Origin: Nocardia flavorosea NBRC 108225
GTDB taxonomy: Bacteria; Actinomycetota; Actinomycetes; Mycobacteriales; Mycobacteriaceae
Assembly (NCBI RefSeq): GCF_001613385.1
Contig: NZ_BDCG01000006.1
Coordinates: forward strand, 1-64,000
Direction of reading: 5' to 3'
Length of the DNA: 64,000 nucleotides
This document shows positions 56,757 to 64,000 of this stretch, in pieces. The notes under the pieces were generated by a model. That model was given only the letters and a program-made list of their open reading frames with translations. It ran no database searches and was not told the origin of the DNA. The translations under genes were made by a program, and so were the position numbers. Numbering within the stretch: the first letter of the stretch is position 1; each line of letters begins with the position of its first letter.

Positions 56757-56808
56757 CACCCCGAACCTCCTGGCCACGGGTCGCATATGCGAAACCGTGG
56801 CCATTTTT
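56726..56808 (+). promoter_or_regulatory. whiB7 attenuator: leader hairpins and intrinsic terminator
   Basis: Three hairpins in a row. GGCGG/CCGCC spans 56725-56739. CGGGGT/ACCCCG spans 56749-56763. The terminator has TGGCCACGG (56771-56779) pairing with CCGTGGCCA (56795-56803), an inner stem TCGCATATGCGA, and TTTTT at 56804-56808. CCGTG at 56716-56720 could compete for CACGG at 56775-56779 and prevent the terminator from forming. whiB7 starts 78 bases later, so transcription must pass this terminator. Confidence 0.8.
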
Positions 56809-56885
56809 CTGGCCTTCAGCCCACAAGGCAGCGGTTTCGCAGCAGAAACACCGAACCGCTGCACAACAAGCTGAAGGAGAACGAC

Positions 56886-57209
56886 GTGGTCACCACCACC
56901 CAGAGTTGGCCGCAGGCCGCTACTGATGTGGCGTGTCGCACCGTGGCAACCGATCCCGAAACTCAGCCGCTGACCACCCTGCCCTGCCGGGCGGGTGATC
57001 CGGATCTGTGGTTCGCAGAGAGCCCGGGCCAGTTGGAGCAGGCCAAGGCGCTGTGCGCGTCCTGCCCGATCCGTAAGGGCTGCCTGAGCGCCGCGATCGA
57101 TCGGCGGGAGCCGTGGGGCGTCTGGGGCGGGGAGATCTTCGATCAGGGGGTCGTCATCGCCCGCAAACGCCCACGGGGCCGGCCGCGTAAGGTCGCCGGC
57201 TGTGTCTGA
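56886..57209 (+). CDS. whiB7: Redox-sensing transcriptional regulator WhiB7
   Basis: A 107-residue iron-sulfur transcription factor that, with SigA, activates intrinsic antibiotic-resistance genes. Cluster cysteines: C in LPCRAGDPDLWF near residue 39, then CASCPIRKGC near 60-69. The G(V)WGG turn (EPWGVWGGE) follows, and the C-terminal AT-hook is RGRPRK, diagnostic for WhiB7. The GTG at 56886 has AAGGAGAA upstream. Expression is probably governed by the leader attenuator. A perfect terminator follows. Confidence 0.97.
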   Translation: MVTTTQSWPQAATDVACRTVATDPETQPLTTLPCRAGDPDLWFAESPGQLEQAKALCASCPIRKGCLSAAIDRREPWGVWGGEIFDQGVVIARKRPRGRPRKVAGCV

Positions 57210-57253
57210 CCGCGACGGCGGACACCCGCCCGCGGATTCGAGCCGACACCGGA

Positions 57254-57291
57254 AACGAGCCGCTCATCGCTTCGCCGATGAGCGGCTCGTT
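57254..57291. terminator. Bidirectional terminator between whiB7 and ABC1 kinase
   Basis: AACGAGCCGCTCATCG (57254-57269) and its exact complement (57276-57291) enclose CTTCGC: 16-bp arms between convergent genes. Confidence 0.88.
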
Positions 57292-57343
57292 CGCGTTCTG
57301 GGCAAATTCCCGGAGGCGGGTAACCGTTGGCCTCCAAGGATTT

Positions 57344-58687
57344 TCAGGCGCTGTCGCGTTCCTCGCGGAATCCGGGCAGCCAGCGGGAGGCCAGTTGCAT
57401 GAAGGGCACCTCGGCATCGAGCTGGGCACAGATACCGATCGAACCGCCCAGCACCCGGAAGATCATCACGTATTCGCCGGGCAGCATCATGGCCCGCGCG
57501 GTTTTCATCTCCGGCGAGGAATAGTCGGTGGCCTTACCCGCCACCCGCTGCATCCAGCGGCGGGTGAAATGGAACGATTCGGACCGAATCGGATCGGTGA
57601 ACGGGCGCAGATACTCCTCGATCTCCTGTTCGGTGAGAGTTCTACCAGGTAGCACCCACCCGTTGGCGTGCAGTAGTTCGGTGAGCCGGCCGTACTCCTC
57701 GGCCACTGCCAGGGCGAGTATCCGTCCCAGGAGCTCGGGGAAACCGCCTGGAAGGGGGGCACAAGCGCCGTAGTCGATCACCGCGAGTTTGCCCTCGGGG
57801 GTGATCATGAAATTGCCCGGATGCGGGTCCGCGTGCAGGAGCCCGACGATTTCGGGCGAGGAGAAGTGGAAGCGGCCCATCAGTCCGGCGACCCGGTTAC
57901 GCAGCACGCGAGTGCCCTCGGGATCGGCTTGGCCCGCGGCGATCATGGCGGAAACCGAAGTACCGTCGAGCCATTCGCTGACGATGACCTTCGGCGCGCT
58001 CGCGACCACCTTCGGCACCACGAATTCCGGATGCCCCTCGTAGGCCTTGCTGAACGCCCGCTGATTCGCGGCCTCGTTACGGTAGTCCAGCTCTTCCTCG
58101 GTGCGCTCGTTGATCTCGGCGAGCAGCGGTTTCACATCGGCGCCGGGGATCACCTTCGCGAAGAGGCCCGTCATCCGGTTCAGTGTCCGCAGATCCGCGC
58201 GCAGCGCCTCGTCCGCGCCCGGGTACTGGACCTTCACCGCGACCCGGCGGCCGTCCGACCACACCGCCTTGTGCACCTGGCCGATACTGGCCGAGGCGGC
58301 CGGGGTGTCGTCGAACGATTCGAAACGTTTCCGCCAGTCGGTGCCGAGCTGCTGATCGAGGACACGGTGCACTGTCGCCACGGGCATCGGCGGGGCCGCG
58401 GCCTGCAGTTTGGTGAGGGCCTCGCGATAGTGTTCGCCGAATTCTTCGGGAACCGCGGCCTCCATCACACTCAGCGCCTGACCGAATTTCATGGCGCCAC
58501 CCTTGAGCTCACCGAGCACGGCGAACAGCTGTTCGGCCGCCTTCTGGTTCATCTCGGTGTTGATCTCCTTGCGATCGCCACCCGCGAGCTTGCGGCCGAA
58601 ACCGACCGCGGCACGACCCGCGACACCGAGCGGAATCTTGGCTAACTTCGCATTGCGGGACACAGGCCGGCGCACGATCTCAGACAC
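57344..58687 (-). CDS. ABC1/UbiB-family atypical kinase
   Basis: A 447-residue protein of the ABC1/ADCK/UbiB family. Signatures: KxGQ motif in GGAMKFGQALSV near residue 62; A-rich loop and QTG-like segment AASASIGQVHKA near 130; VAVKVQYPG near 150; and the catalytic/metal stretch LHADPHPGNF near 285, then VIDYGACAPLPGG. Relatives are ATPases that support lipid or quinone metabolism. No membrane helix is evident at the C-terminus. The GTG at 58687 fits. The counterpart of M. tuberculosis Rv3197, which sits next to whiB7 and is part of its regulon. Confidence 0.93.
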   Translation of the reverse strand: MSEIVRRPVSRNAKLAKIPLGVAGRAAVGFGRKLAGGDRKEINTEMNQKAAEQLFAVLGELKGGAMKFGQALSVMEAAVPEEFGEHYREALTKLQAAAPPMPVATVHRVLDQQLGTDWRKRFESFDDTPAASASIGQVHKAVWSDGRRVAVKVQYPGADEALRADLRTLNRMTGLFAKVIPGADVKPLLAEINERTEEELDYRNEAANQRAFSKAYEGHPEFVVPKVVASAPKVIVSEWLDGTSVSAMIAAGQADPEGTRVLRNRVAGLMGRFHFSSPEIVGLLHADPHPGNFMITPEGKLAVIDYGACAPLPGGFPELLGRILALAVAEEYGRLTELLHANGWVLPGRTLTEQEIEEYLRPFTDPIRSESFHFTRRWMQRVAGKATDYSSPEMKTARAMMLPGEYVMIFRVLGGSIGICAQLDAEVPFMQLASRWLPGFREERDSA

Positions 58688-58770
58688 TCCCCCATCATGG
58701 CCGACGGACCGGCGGATCTGCCACGGAAAACCGAAGAGAATTACCACAGCCACCACAAGTGTGAGTGTCA

Positions 58771-59634
58771 TCACAGTGCACCGCTGTTTTGCGATACCAG
58801 GCAACCGCACCGCTCATGCGGAATCCACGGACGACGGCGCAGCTGCCGGGTGCCGAGGTCGAACTCCACGGTGCGGTTCAGCGTCTCCGGCGGCGAAGCC
58901 GGGTCACAGGCCAGAATCGTCTCGAGTTCGCCGAGCGCCAGGGCGGCCACGGCGGCGATACCGGCAGGACTCGCATGCCCCGTCCGGCCGAGCAACTGAG
59001 CGGCCAGCCGGGGCCATTCGGCATCGCGATCGACCCGGGCGAGATCGGCGCAGCGCAGGCAGCTCGTGAGCCCGGGCAGAACCAACGGGCCGACGAGCCC
59101 CTTACCGTCGCGCAGCCGGACCACCAGGTGCGCGATCCGGGCCCGGGACAGCTCCCGGACCAGGCACGGATCGGGAATCAGCGCATCGGCCAGTACCACC
59201 AGATCCACTCCGGCGACCGGGCCGGGCAGCCGGCCGCTCCGGTCGCGGGAGCGGGACGGCCGGATACCGAGCGCGCTCAGGCCGGAGGTGATCGCGTCGG
59301 CGAGCGGGCCCGTCCCGTGGACGCGGATGGTTCGGACACAACCTGCGGGACAAAAGGGATGTACGACCAGGCCGGCCGCGTCGATCACCTCGAACAACGC
59401 CGTCGCGTGCCGAGGCTCGAGACCGAGCGACCGCGCCTGCCAGACGATCGCCGGCCGGCTGTTCAGGCCGTCGAGGAGACGGAGGAATCCCAGTACCTGC
59501 TGAGTCTCCAGGCCGGGAGCCTCACACAGTACGGCTGTCTCGGGATCCCAGCCCAGCTGGACCTGGCCGGTCGAGCGCACCAGGATCGGTACCCGGGGAT
59601 GCAGGAGCGGCCCGCGCGGCCGAAGCGTCGTCAT
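58771..59634 (-). CDS. ThiF/cyclodehydratase-like protein
   Basis: A 287-residue protein. The N-terminal region (about 1-115) resembles the winged and linker part of TOMM-type cyclodehydratase C proteins (LLHPRVPILVRSTGQVQLGWDPE). The middle is an E1-like Rossmann domain, with VRTIRVHGTGPLADAITSGLSALGI near 120 and VDLVVLADALIPDP near 165. Likely zinc ligands are in LTSCLRCADLARVD near 210 and HERCGCLVS near the end. No precursor peptide or partner cyclase gene is adjacent. It corresponds to M. tuberculosis Rv3196. Substrate unknown. Confidence 0.82.
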   Translation of the reverse strand: MTTLRPRGPLLHPRVPILVRSTGQVQLGWDPETAVLCEAPGLETQQVLGFLRLLDGLNSRPAIVWQARSLGLEPRHATALFEVIDAAGLVVHPFCPAGCVRTIRVHGTGPLADAITSGLSALGIRPSRSRDRSGRLPGPVAGVDLVVLADALIPDPCLVRELSRARIAHLVVRLRDGKGLVGPLVLPGLTSCLRCADLARVDRDAEWPRLAAQLLGRTGHASPAGIAAVAALALGELETILACDPASPPETLNRTVEFDLGTRQLRRRPWIPHERCGCLVSQNSGAL

Positions 59635-59681
59635 GCTCGAAGTATGCGACGGCCCTTGTGCCGCAACGGGTCCCGAAAGGT

Positions 59682-59714
59682 AGTTATCCACAGGCCCGAG
59701 GCCTGTGGATAACT
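59682..59714. promoter_or_regulatory. Perfect hairpin with two inverted consensus DnaA boxes
   Basis: AGTTATCCACAGGCC (59682-59696) and its exact complement (59700-59714) enclose CGA. Each arm contains an exact DnaA box TTATCCACA (59684-59692 and, inverted, 59704-59712). It lies about 50 bases upstream of the ThiF-like gene start, in the gap after the DUF2342 gene. It may be a DnaA-responsive promoter element or a titration site, or simply a terminator for the DUF2342 gene. Confidence 0.7.
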
Positions 59715-59917
59715 GTGGTTTTCCCAGCTGACGCGCGGTTCGCGACGCTGCTCGAAGGCGCGCCGGAAATCGGCGCGAAATCGAGCCCTCCGGATGCCGG
59801 GGGCGGCGCCGCATCGACGACTTGCCGGTGGGGTGGGCCCCGCATCGATTACCTCGAGGGCCCGGACACTCCGCGATACTTCACTGTGCTCGACCCCCGC
59901 GCCGCCCGGTGCGCGGA

Positions 59918-61360
59918 TCAGTCCTTGCTGCTGCCCTGTTCGGGGTTCTCCGGGCCGGATTCCTCTCCGCCTTGTTCGGCGGGCGGATCCTGTTTCTCGC
60001 CCTTACCGCCCTTACCGGCCTGTTCCCGCTCCGCAGCCTCGGTGGCGGCCAACTGGGCCAGGGGATCGTCGAACGCGCCGGCACCGCCGCCGATCACCGA
60101 ATCGATGAACCCGGCAGGTGCGTCGAGATCTGCGGCGTCGGGCAGCAGATCGGGATGGGCCCAGACACCGTCACGGGCCGCGAGCCCGGCGTCGTCGGTC
60201 AAGCGTTGCCACAGCGTGGCGGCCTCGCGCAGTTTGCGGGGCCGCAGCTCGAGGCCGACAAGGGTGGCGAAGGTTTGTTCGGCCGGGCCGCCGGTGGCCC
60301 GGCGGCGCCGCAGTGTCTCGGCCAGTGCGCCCGCGCCGGGCAGACGTTCGCCGACCGCCGCGCCGACCACGACCTGCACCCAGCCCTCGATCAGTGCGAG
60401 CAAGGTCTCCAGCCGGTCCAGGGCCTGCTTCTGCTCGGGGGTCGTCTGCGGTTCGAAACTCCCCTGGGACAGGATCTCCTCGAGCTTGCTCGGATCGGTC
60501 AGCGCCGAGGGGTCGAGATCGCGGGCCGCCTCTTCGAGTGCGGAGAAATCCATGGTGATCCCGCGCGCATAGTCCTCGACGGCGCCGAGTAGCTGCTGGC
60601 GCAGCCATGGGACGTGCACGAACAGGCGCTGATGGGCAACCTCGCGGGCGGCGAGGAACACCATGATCTCGCTCTCCGGCTGTTCGAGCCCCTCGCTGAA
60701 CTCCGAGATCGCCGTGGGCAGCAGCGCCGCCGTACCTGCCGGGCCCAGCGGCAGGCCGATATCGGTCCCGGTCAGAACTTCCTTGGCGAGCTGGCCCAAA
60801 GCCTGCCCGAGCTGCGAACCGAAGGCGAGCCCACCCATCTGGCCGAGCATGCCCATCATGGGTCCGGCCATTTCGCGCGCTTCTTCGGGCAGACCGGCGG
60901 TCCACATACCGGAGATCTGCTGCGCCACCGGATCGCAGAGCCGCTGCCAGGTCGGCAGTGTTTTCTCGATCCAGTCGTTGGCGGTCCAGGCCACCGTGGT
61001 GGTTGCGCCGGCGGGGAAGGTCGTCGCGTCGTCGAGCCACAGCTCGGCAAGATGGGCGGCATCGGCGACGGCCGCGGCCGTACCGCTCGACACCGGCTCC
61101 ACGGTCTTACCGAGCTGCTGGCGGGCCAGCTGCTTTGCCACGTCGTAGTTCACCGGGCCGGAGCCGCCACCGGCCACGCCCTGCCCCATACCGCTGAGCA
61201 TCTGCCCCAGCGAGGTGAGCATCTGCCCCAGGGCCGCCGGATCGAAACCGGCCGCGCCGCCGCCGAGGCCGAACGGATCGTTACCGCCGCCCGGCTTGTC
61301 GCCGCGGCCACGGTCGTCGTCATCGCCGCCCTGGGAGAATCCGAATCCGAAATCGCTCAT
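59918..61360 (-). CDS. DUF2342 zincin-like protein
   Basis: A 480-residue protein of DUF2342, annotated as zinc-dependent metalloprotease or 'coenzyme F420 biosynthesis-associated'. The N-terminal 75 residues are Gly/Asp-rich and disordered (FGFGFSQGGDDDDRGRGDKP). The central helical core contains LAAREVAHQRLFVHVPWLRQ near 245, where the usual zincin HExxH would fall; here the first histidine is replaced by Arg (REVAH). The C-terminus is an acidic/Gln-rich tail. Catalytic activity is therefore doubtful. Start ATG at 61360. Counterpart of Rv3195. Confidence 0.88.
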   Translation of the reverse strand: MSDFGFGFSQGGDDDDRGRGDKPGGGNDPFGLGGGAAGFDPAALGQMLTSLGQMLSGMGQGVAGGGSGPVNYDVAKQLARQQLGKTVEPVSSGTAAAVADAAHLAELWLDDATTFPAGATTTVAWTANDWIEKTLPTWQRLCDPVAQQISGMWTAGLPEEAREMAGPMMGMLGQMGGLAFGSQLGQALGQLAKEVLTGTDIGLPLGPAGTAALLPTAISEFSEGLEQPESEIMVFLAAREVAHQRLFVHVPWLRQQLLGAVEDYARGITMDFSALEEAARDLDPSALTDPSKLEEILSQGSFEPQTTPEQKQALDRLETLLALIEGWVQVVVGAAVGERLPGAGALAETLRRRRATGGPAEQTFATLVGLELRPRKLREAATLWQRLTDDAGLAARDGVWAHPDLLPDAADLDAPAGFIDSVIGGGAGAFDDPLAQLAATEAAEREQAGKGGKGEKQDPPAEQGGEESGPENPEQGSSKD

Positions 61361-61583
61361 TACGCCCCACCCGCCGGTACGACGTCCGGGTGGTGTCCGG
61401 GGAGCGCGCGCGCACCGAGCGAACCGGCCGGCGCTTCGTGAAGCTGCATGTTCTCCATAGTAGGCGCGACGAACCGGCCGGTCCGCCACGGCGGGGCGGC
61501 TTCGCGCTCGGTGAACATCCGGCCCGCCCGGTGACGGTTCACGCGCGAGCGCGTGGCGCCGCCCGGGGCGGTCCGGTGACCGC

Positions 61584-62537
61584 TCATTTCGCGGACGCAC
61601 CTGCCCCGTCGGCGGCCACCCACGATTCCACGATGGTGCGGGCGATGGATACCGCGCCCGGCAGCAGCAGCTTCGGCCCCACCTCCGGATCGGGGTCGAT
61701 TCCCGCGCCCGGCCGGGCGGGCCAGCCGCCGGCCGCCAGTGCCGCGCGCACCTCGTCGCGGGTGAACCAGCGGGCCTCGGCGATCTCACCGTCGGTGAAC
61801 ACCAGCGGCTGCTCCGGATCGGCGAGCGCGCAGAAGCCGAGCATCAGCGACCGCGGGAACGGCCACGGCTGACTCCCGAGATAGCGGATATCGCGGACGG
61901 CAAGCCCGACCTCCTCGAGCATCTCCCGCTCGACGCAGCGTTCGAGCGATTCCCCGGCTTCGACGAACCCGGCCAGCAGGGAGAACATCGTCGCCGGCCA
62001 GTTGTGCTGACGAGCCAGCAGGACACGGTCGCCGCCGTCGTGGATCAAGCAGATCACAGCCGGATCGGTGCGCGGGAAATCCTCCCGGCCGTCCTCGGTC
62101 ACCCGTGACCACCCGGCCTTGGCGGGGATCATCGGACTGCCGTCGGCACCGTGGAACGCTGCCCCGGCATGCCAGTTGATCAGGGCGAGTGCGGCCGACA
62201 GCACTCCGGCGGTGAAATCGTCGATCCGGCTGTCGGCGAGCTGACGCAGGTCCCGTAGTTCGCCGGCGAGTTCGCGATCACGGACAGCCCACAGATGCAC
62301 ACCGTCACGGACACCGATGAACACCGCCTCCGGGCTCGGCTCGTCCGACAGTTCGGTAGCGGCTTCCCAGACCAGAGCCCCGGATTCGTAACGCACCGCA
62401 CCGCGCCGCCCGATCCGTAACAGCCGGGCGGTGGCCCAGCCTTCCTTCAGCGCATGTGCGTCGCCGCGCAGATGGTCGGCGCGGTCGAGCGCCGAACGGG
62501 ACAACAAAGGGATCTGGTTGAGCTCGAATACCGCCAC
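61584..62537 (-). CDS. nudC: NADH pyrophosphatase / RNA decapping hydrolase NudC
   Basis: A 317-residue Nudix hydrolase that splits NAD(H) and can remove NAD caps from RNA. The Nudix box is GFVEAGESLERCVEREMLEEVG near residue 190, followed by the NudC signature SQPWPFPRSLM. The zinc-ribbon cysteines of E. coli NudC are absent: the corresponding stretch NWHAGAAFHGADG has no Cys pairs, which is usual for mycobacterial-type NudC. Start at 62537. Counterpart of Rv3199c. Confidence 0.94.
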   Translation of the reverse strand: MAVFELNQIPLLSRSALDRADHLRGDAHALKEGWATARLLRIGRRGAVRYESGALVWEAATELSDEPSPEAVFIGVRDGVHLWAVRDRELAGELRDLRQLADSRIDDFTAGVLSAALALINWHAGAAFHGADGSPMIPAKAGWSRVTEDGREDFPRTDPAVICLIHDGGDRVLLARQHNWPATMFSLLAGFVEAGESLERCVEREMLEEVGLAVRDIRYLGSQPWPFPRSLMLGFCALADPEQPLVFTDGEIAEARWFTRDEVRAALAAGGWPARPGAGIDPDPEVGPKLLLPGAVSIARTIVESWVAADGAGASAK

Positions 62538-62577
62538 GTCCCGAGACTATCGCGGCGCGAACCGCGGGGTATCCGGG

Positions 62578-63654
62578 TCAGCGAGAGCGACGGATATAGA
62601 GCAGTTTGTCCCCGGATTCCAGGGCGTCGACGGCCGCGTCACCCACCCGGACCAGCTCGCCGCCGCGCACCACACCGAGCACGATATCGCTGAGGTGGCG
62701 TGGCGATCCGCCGACCTCACCCGGCTCGACCTCGCGTTCGGCGACCGCGAAACCGTGTTCCGGGGTGAGCAGATCCTCCATCATCTCCACGACGCTGGGT
62801 GTGGTGGTCGCGATACCGAGCAGCCGGCCGGTGGTCTCCGAGGACACCACCACCGAGTCGGCACCGGATTGGCGCAGTAGATGGGTGTTCTCCGATTCCC
62901 GGATCGAGGCGACGATCTTCGCTTTCTTGGTGAGCTCGCGCGCGCTCAGGGTGACCAGCACCGCGGTGTCGTCGCGGTTGGCGGCCACGATGACCGAGGC
63001 CGCGTTCTGGACCCCCGCCAACCGCAGCACATCGGATTGCGTGGCCGTCCCGTGCACGGTGACCAGGCCCGCGGTGGCGGCGGCTTCGAGGGCCACGGCG
63101 TCGGTGTCGACGACAACGATTTCTGAGGGCTGCACCCCGTCCCCGAGCATGGCGTCGATAGCGGTGCGGCCTTTGGTGCCGTACCCGACGACGACGGTGT
63201 GATTACGCACGGTGCGCCTCCAACGCTGGATCTTCAAGGCCTGGCGGGAACGTTCGGTGAGCACCGCCAGGGTGGTGCCGACCAGGACGATGAGGAACAG
63301 CACCCGAAGTGGTGTGATGACGAAGATGTTCACCAGCCGGGCCGCGTCGGTCACCGGCGAGATATCGCCGTAACCGGTGGTCGACAGCGACACGGTCGCG
63401 TAGTAGAACGCATCGAGCAAACTCACCGAACCGTCGGCGCTGTCGTCGTAACCGTCGCGGCCGAGATAGACGACGATCGCGGCGGTGCACAGCAGGCCGA
63501 TCGCGAACAGCACCCGGCGGGTCAGCGAAATCCACGGGCTGTTCTGCACCTCCGGGATACGCAGCACCCCGACCAACGCGAAATCCGGACGCTCGCCGCC
63601 GAGCCGGCCCCGGCCACCCAGCTGAGCGAACCGGGCCCGGACCGGGGCTACCAT
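62578..63654 (-). CDS. Potassium-channel protein with TrkA-N (RCK) domain
   Basis: A 358-residue two-helix K+ channel. Helix 1 is LFAIGLLCTAAIVVYL, the selectivity filter is in SLSTTGYGDISPVTDAA near residue 105, and helix 2 is VFVITPLRVLFLIVLVG-like. An RCK domain follows with the Rossmann motif VVVGYGTKGRTAIDAM near 165, and then a TrkA-C domain (GEVGGSPRHLSDIVLG). Potassium flux is probably gated by a nucleotide or ion bound to RCK. Start ATG at 63654. Counterpart of Rv3200c. Confidence 0.94.
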   Translation of the reverse strand: MVAPVRARFAQLGGRGRLGGERPDFALVGVLRIPEVQNSPWISLTRRVLFAIGLLCTAAIVVYLGRDGYDDSADGSVSLLDAFYYATVSLSTTGYGDISPVTDAARLVNIFVITPLRVLFLIVLVGTTLAVLTERSRQALKIQRWRRTVRNHTVVVGYGTKGRTAIDAMLGDGVQPSEIVVVDTDAVALEAAATAGLVTVHGTATQSDVLRLAGVQNAASVIVAANRDDTAVLVTLSARELTKKAKIVASIRESENTHLLRQSGADSVVVSSETTGRLLGIATTTPSVVEMMEDLLTPEHGFAVAEREVEPGEVGGSPRHLSDIVLGVVRGGELVRVGDAAVDALESGDKLLYIRRSR

Positions 63655-63792
63655 CCGATACCCCGGGAATTCGACACCCTCAGTCCCTCCGACACAGCTC
63701 GGGAGCCTACCCCTCGCAGACGGTCCGGCCCGTTGCGCGCCCTGTGGTCCACGGGCCGTCTTCGCCGGTATCCGCCGATTACGGTGGATACC

Positions 63793-64000
63793 ATGGCAGA
63801 CGACACACCTCCGGATACCATTCGCGATCCCGGCCGCACCCCCGCCCTGCGCCTGGCCGCGATCCTGCTGGGTGCCGGGGTCATGCATTTCGTGGCACCC
63901 ACACCGTTCGATTCCATCGTCCCGAAGCGGCTGCCCGGGAAAGCACGCTCCTATACCTACTGGTCCGGTGTGGCCGAAATCGGTGTCGGGACCGCATTGT
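63793..64000 (+). CDS. DoxX-like membrane protein (3' end outside window)
   Basis: The first 69 codons of a gene that runs off the window. An acidic lead (ADDTPPDTIRDPG) is followed by a membrane helix (LRLAAILLGAGVMHFVAP) and the conserved TPFDSIVPKRLPGKARSYTYWSGVAEIGVG, characteristic of DoxX-like family proteins of actinobacteria. The start is ATG at 63793. Divergent from the K+ channel gene. Confidence 0.8.
   Translation, partial: MADDTPPDTIRDPGRTPALRLAAILLGAGVMHFVAPTPFDSIVPKRLPGKARSYTYWSGVAEIGVGTAL

Overview
This window is core chromosome from a high-GC actinobacterium of the mycolic-acid group, most likely Nocardia or a close relative (inference). The evidence is: a tmRNA tag reading ADSHQREYALAA; a mycobacterial-type block uvrD2 - whiB7 - ABC1 kinase - ThiF-like - DUF2342 - nudC - K+ channel; a mycoredoxin; an Rpf factor; a FadE24/FadE23-like acyl-CoA dehydrogenase pair; a KstR-like operator; and many GTG starts. 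I see no phage, IS element, CRISPR array or recognisable defence island.

Layout. 0-6.2 kb: end of an unidentified gene, tRNA-Ala, a DsbA-like thiol oxidoreductase, an MFS exporter, phosphoglucomutase and two adjacent FluC fluoride channels. 6.3-13.9 kb: TetR regulator, sugar-lactone oxidase, sirtuin, two small membrane proteins, smpB-ssrA, then a CPBP protease divergent from a TetR gene across a perfect 16-bp-arm operator. 14.3-17.4 kb: a coupled operon of metal-dependent hydrolase, ferredoxin-type reductase and alpha/beta hydrolase. 17.6-23.7 kb: WYL regulator, membrane protein, recQ, DinB protein, hisN and a decayed flavin reductase. 23.8-27.8 kb: prfB - mscS - small protein - ftsE - ftsX.

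27.9-36 kb is a lipid block: two acyl-CoA dehydrogenases behind two tandem operator repeats, a secreted protein and two tandem FadD-type ligases. 35.8-38 kb holds a His-rich membrane protein and a PepSY protein. 38.6-46.6 kb: galK, a diguanylate cyclase, a DUF6319-like protein, a SnoaL-like protein behind a KstR-type site, an AurF-like diiron oxygenase, a TetR regulator, a 60-residue acidic protein and an F420-type reductase. 47-64 kb: initiator tRNA, rpf, UPF0182, a PPA1309-family protein, a PDZ/Lon protease, mycoredoxin, uvrD2, whiB7 with a long attenuator-bearing leader, then the conserved minus-strand block and a partial DoxX-like gene.

The most interesting non-coding signals are the whiB7 leader (a 113-codon ORF with a strong ribosome site ending in a hairpin just before an intrinsic terminator), a perfect hairpin carrying two inverted consensus DnaA boxes at 59.7 kb, the TetR/CPBP operator, and the paired fadE and KstR-type operators. 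I found no clear new multi-gene system; the best candidates are regulatory.
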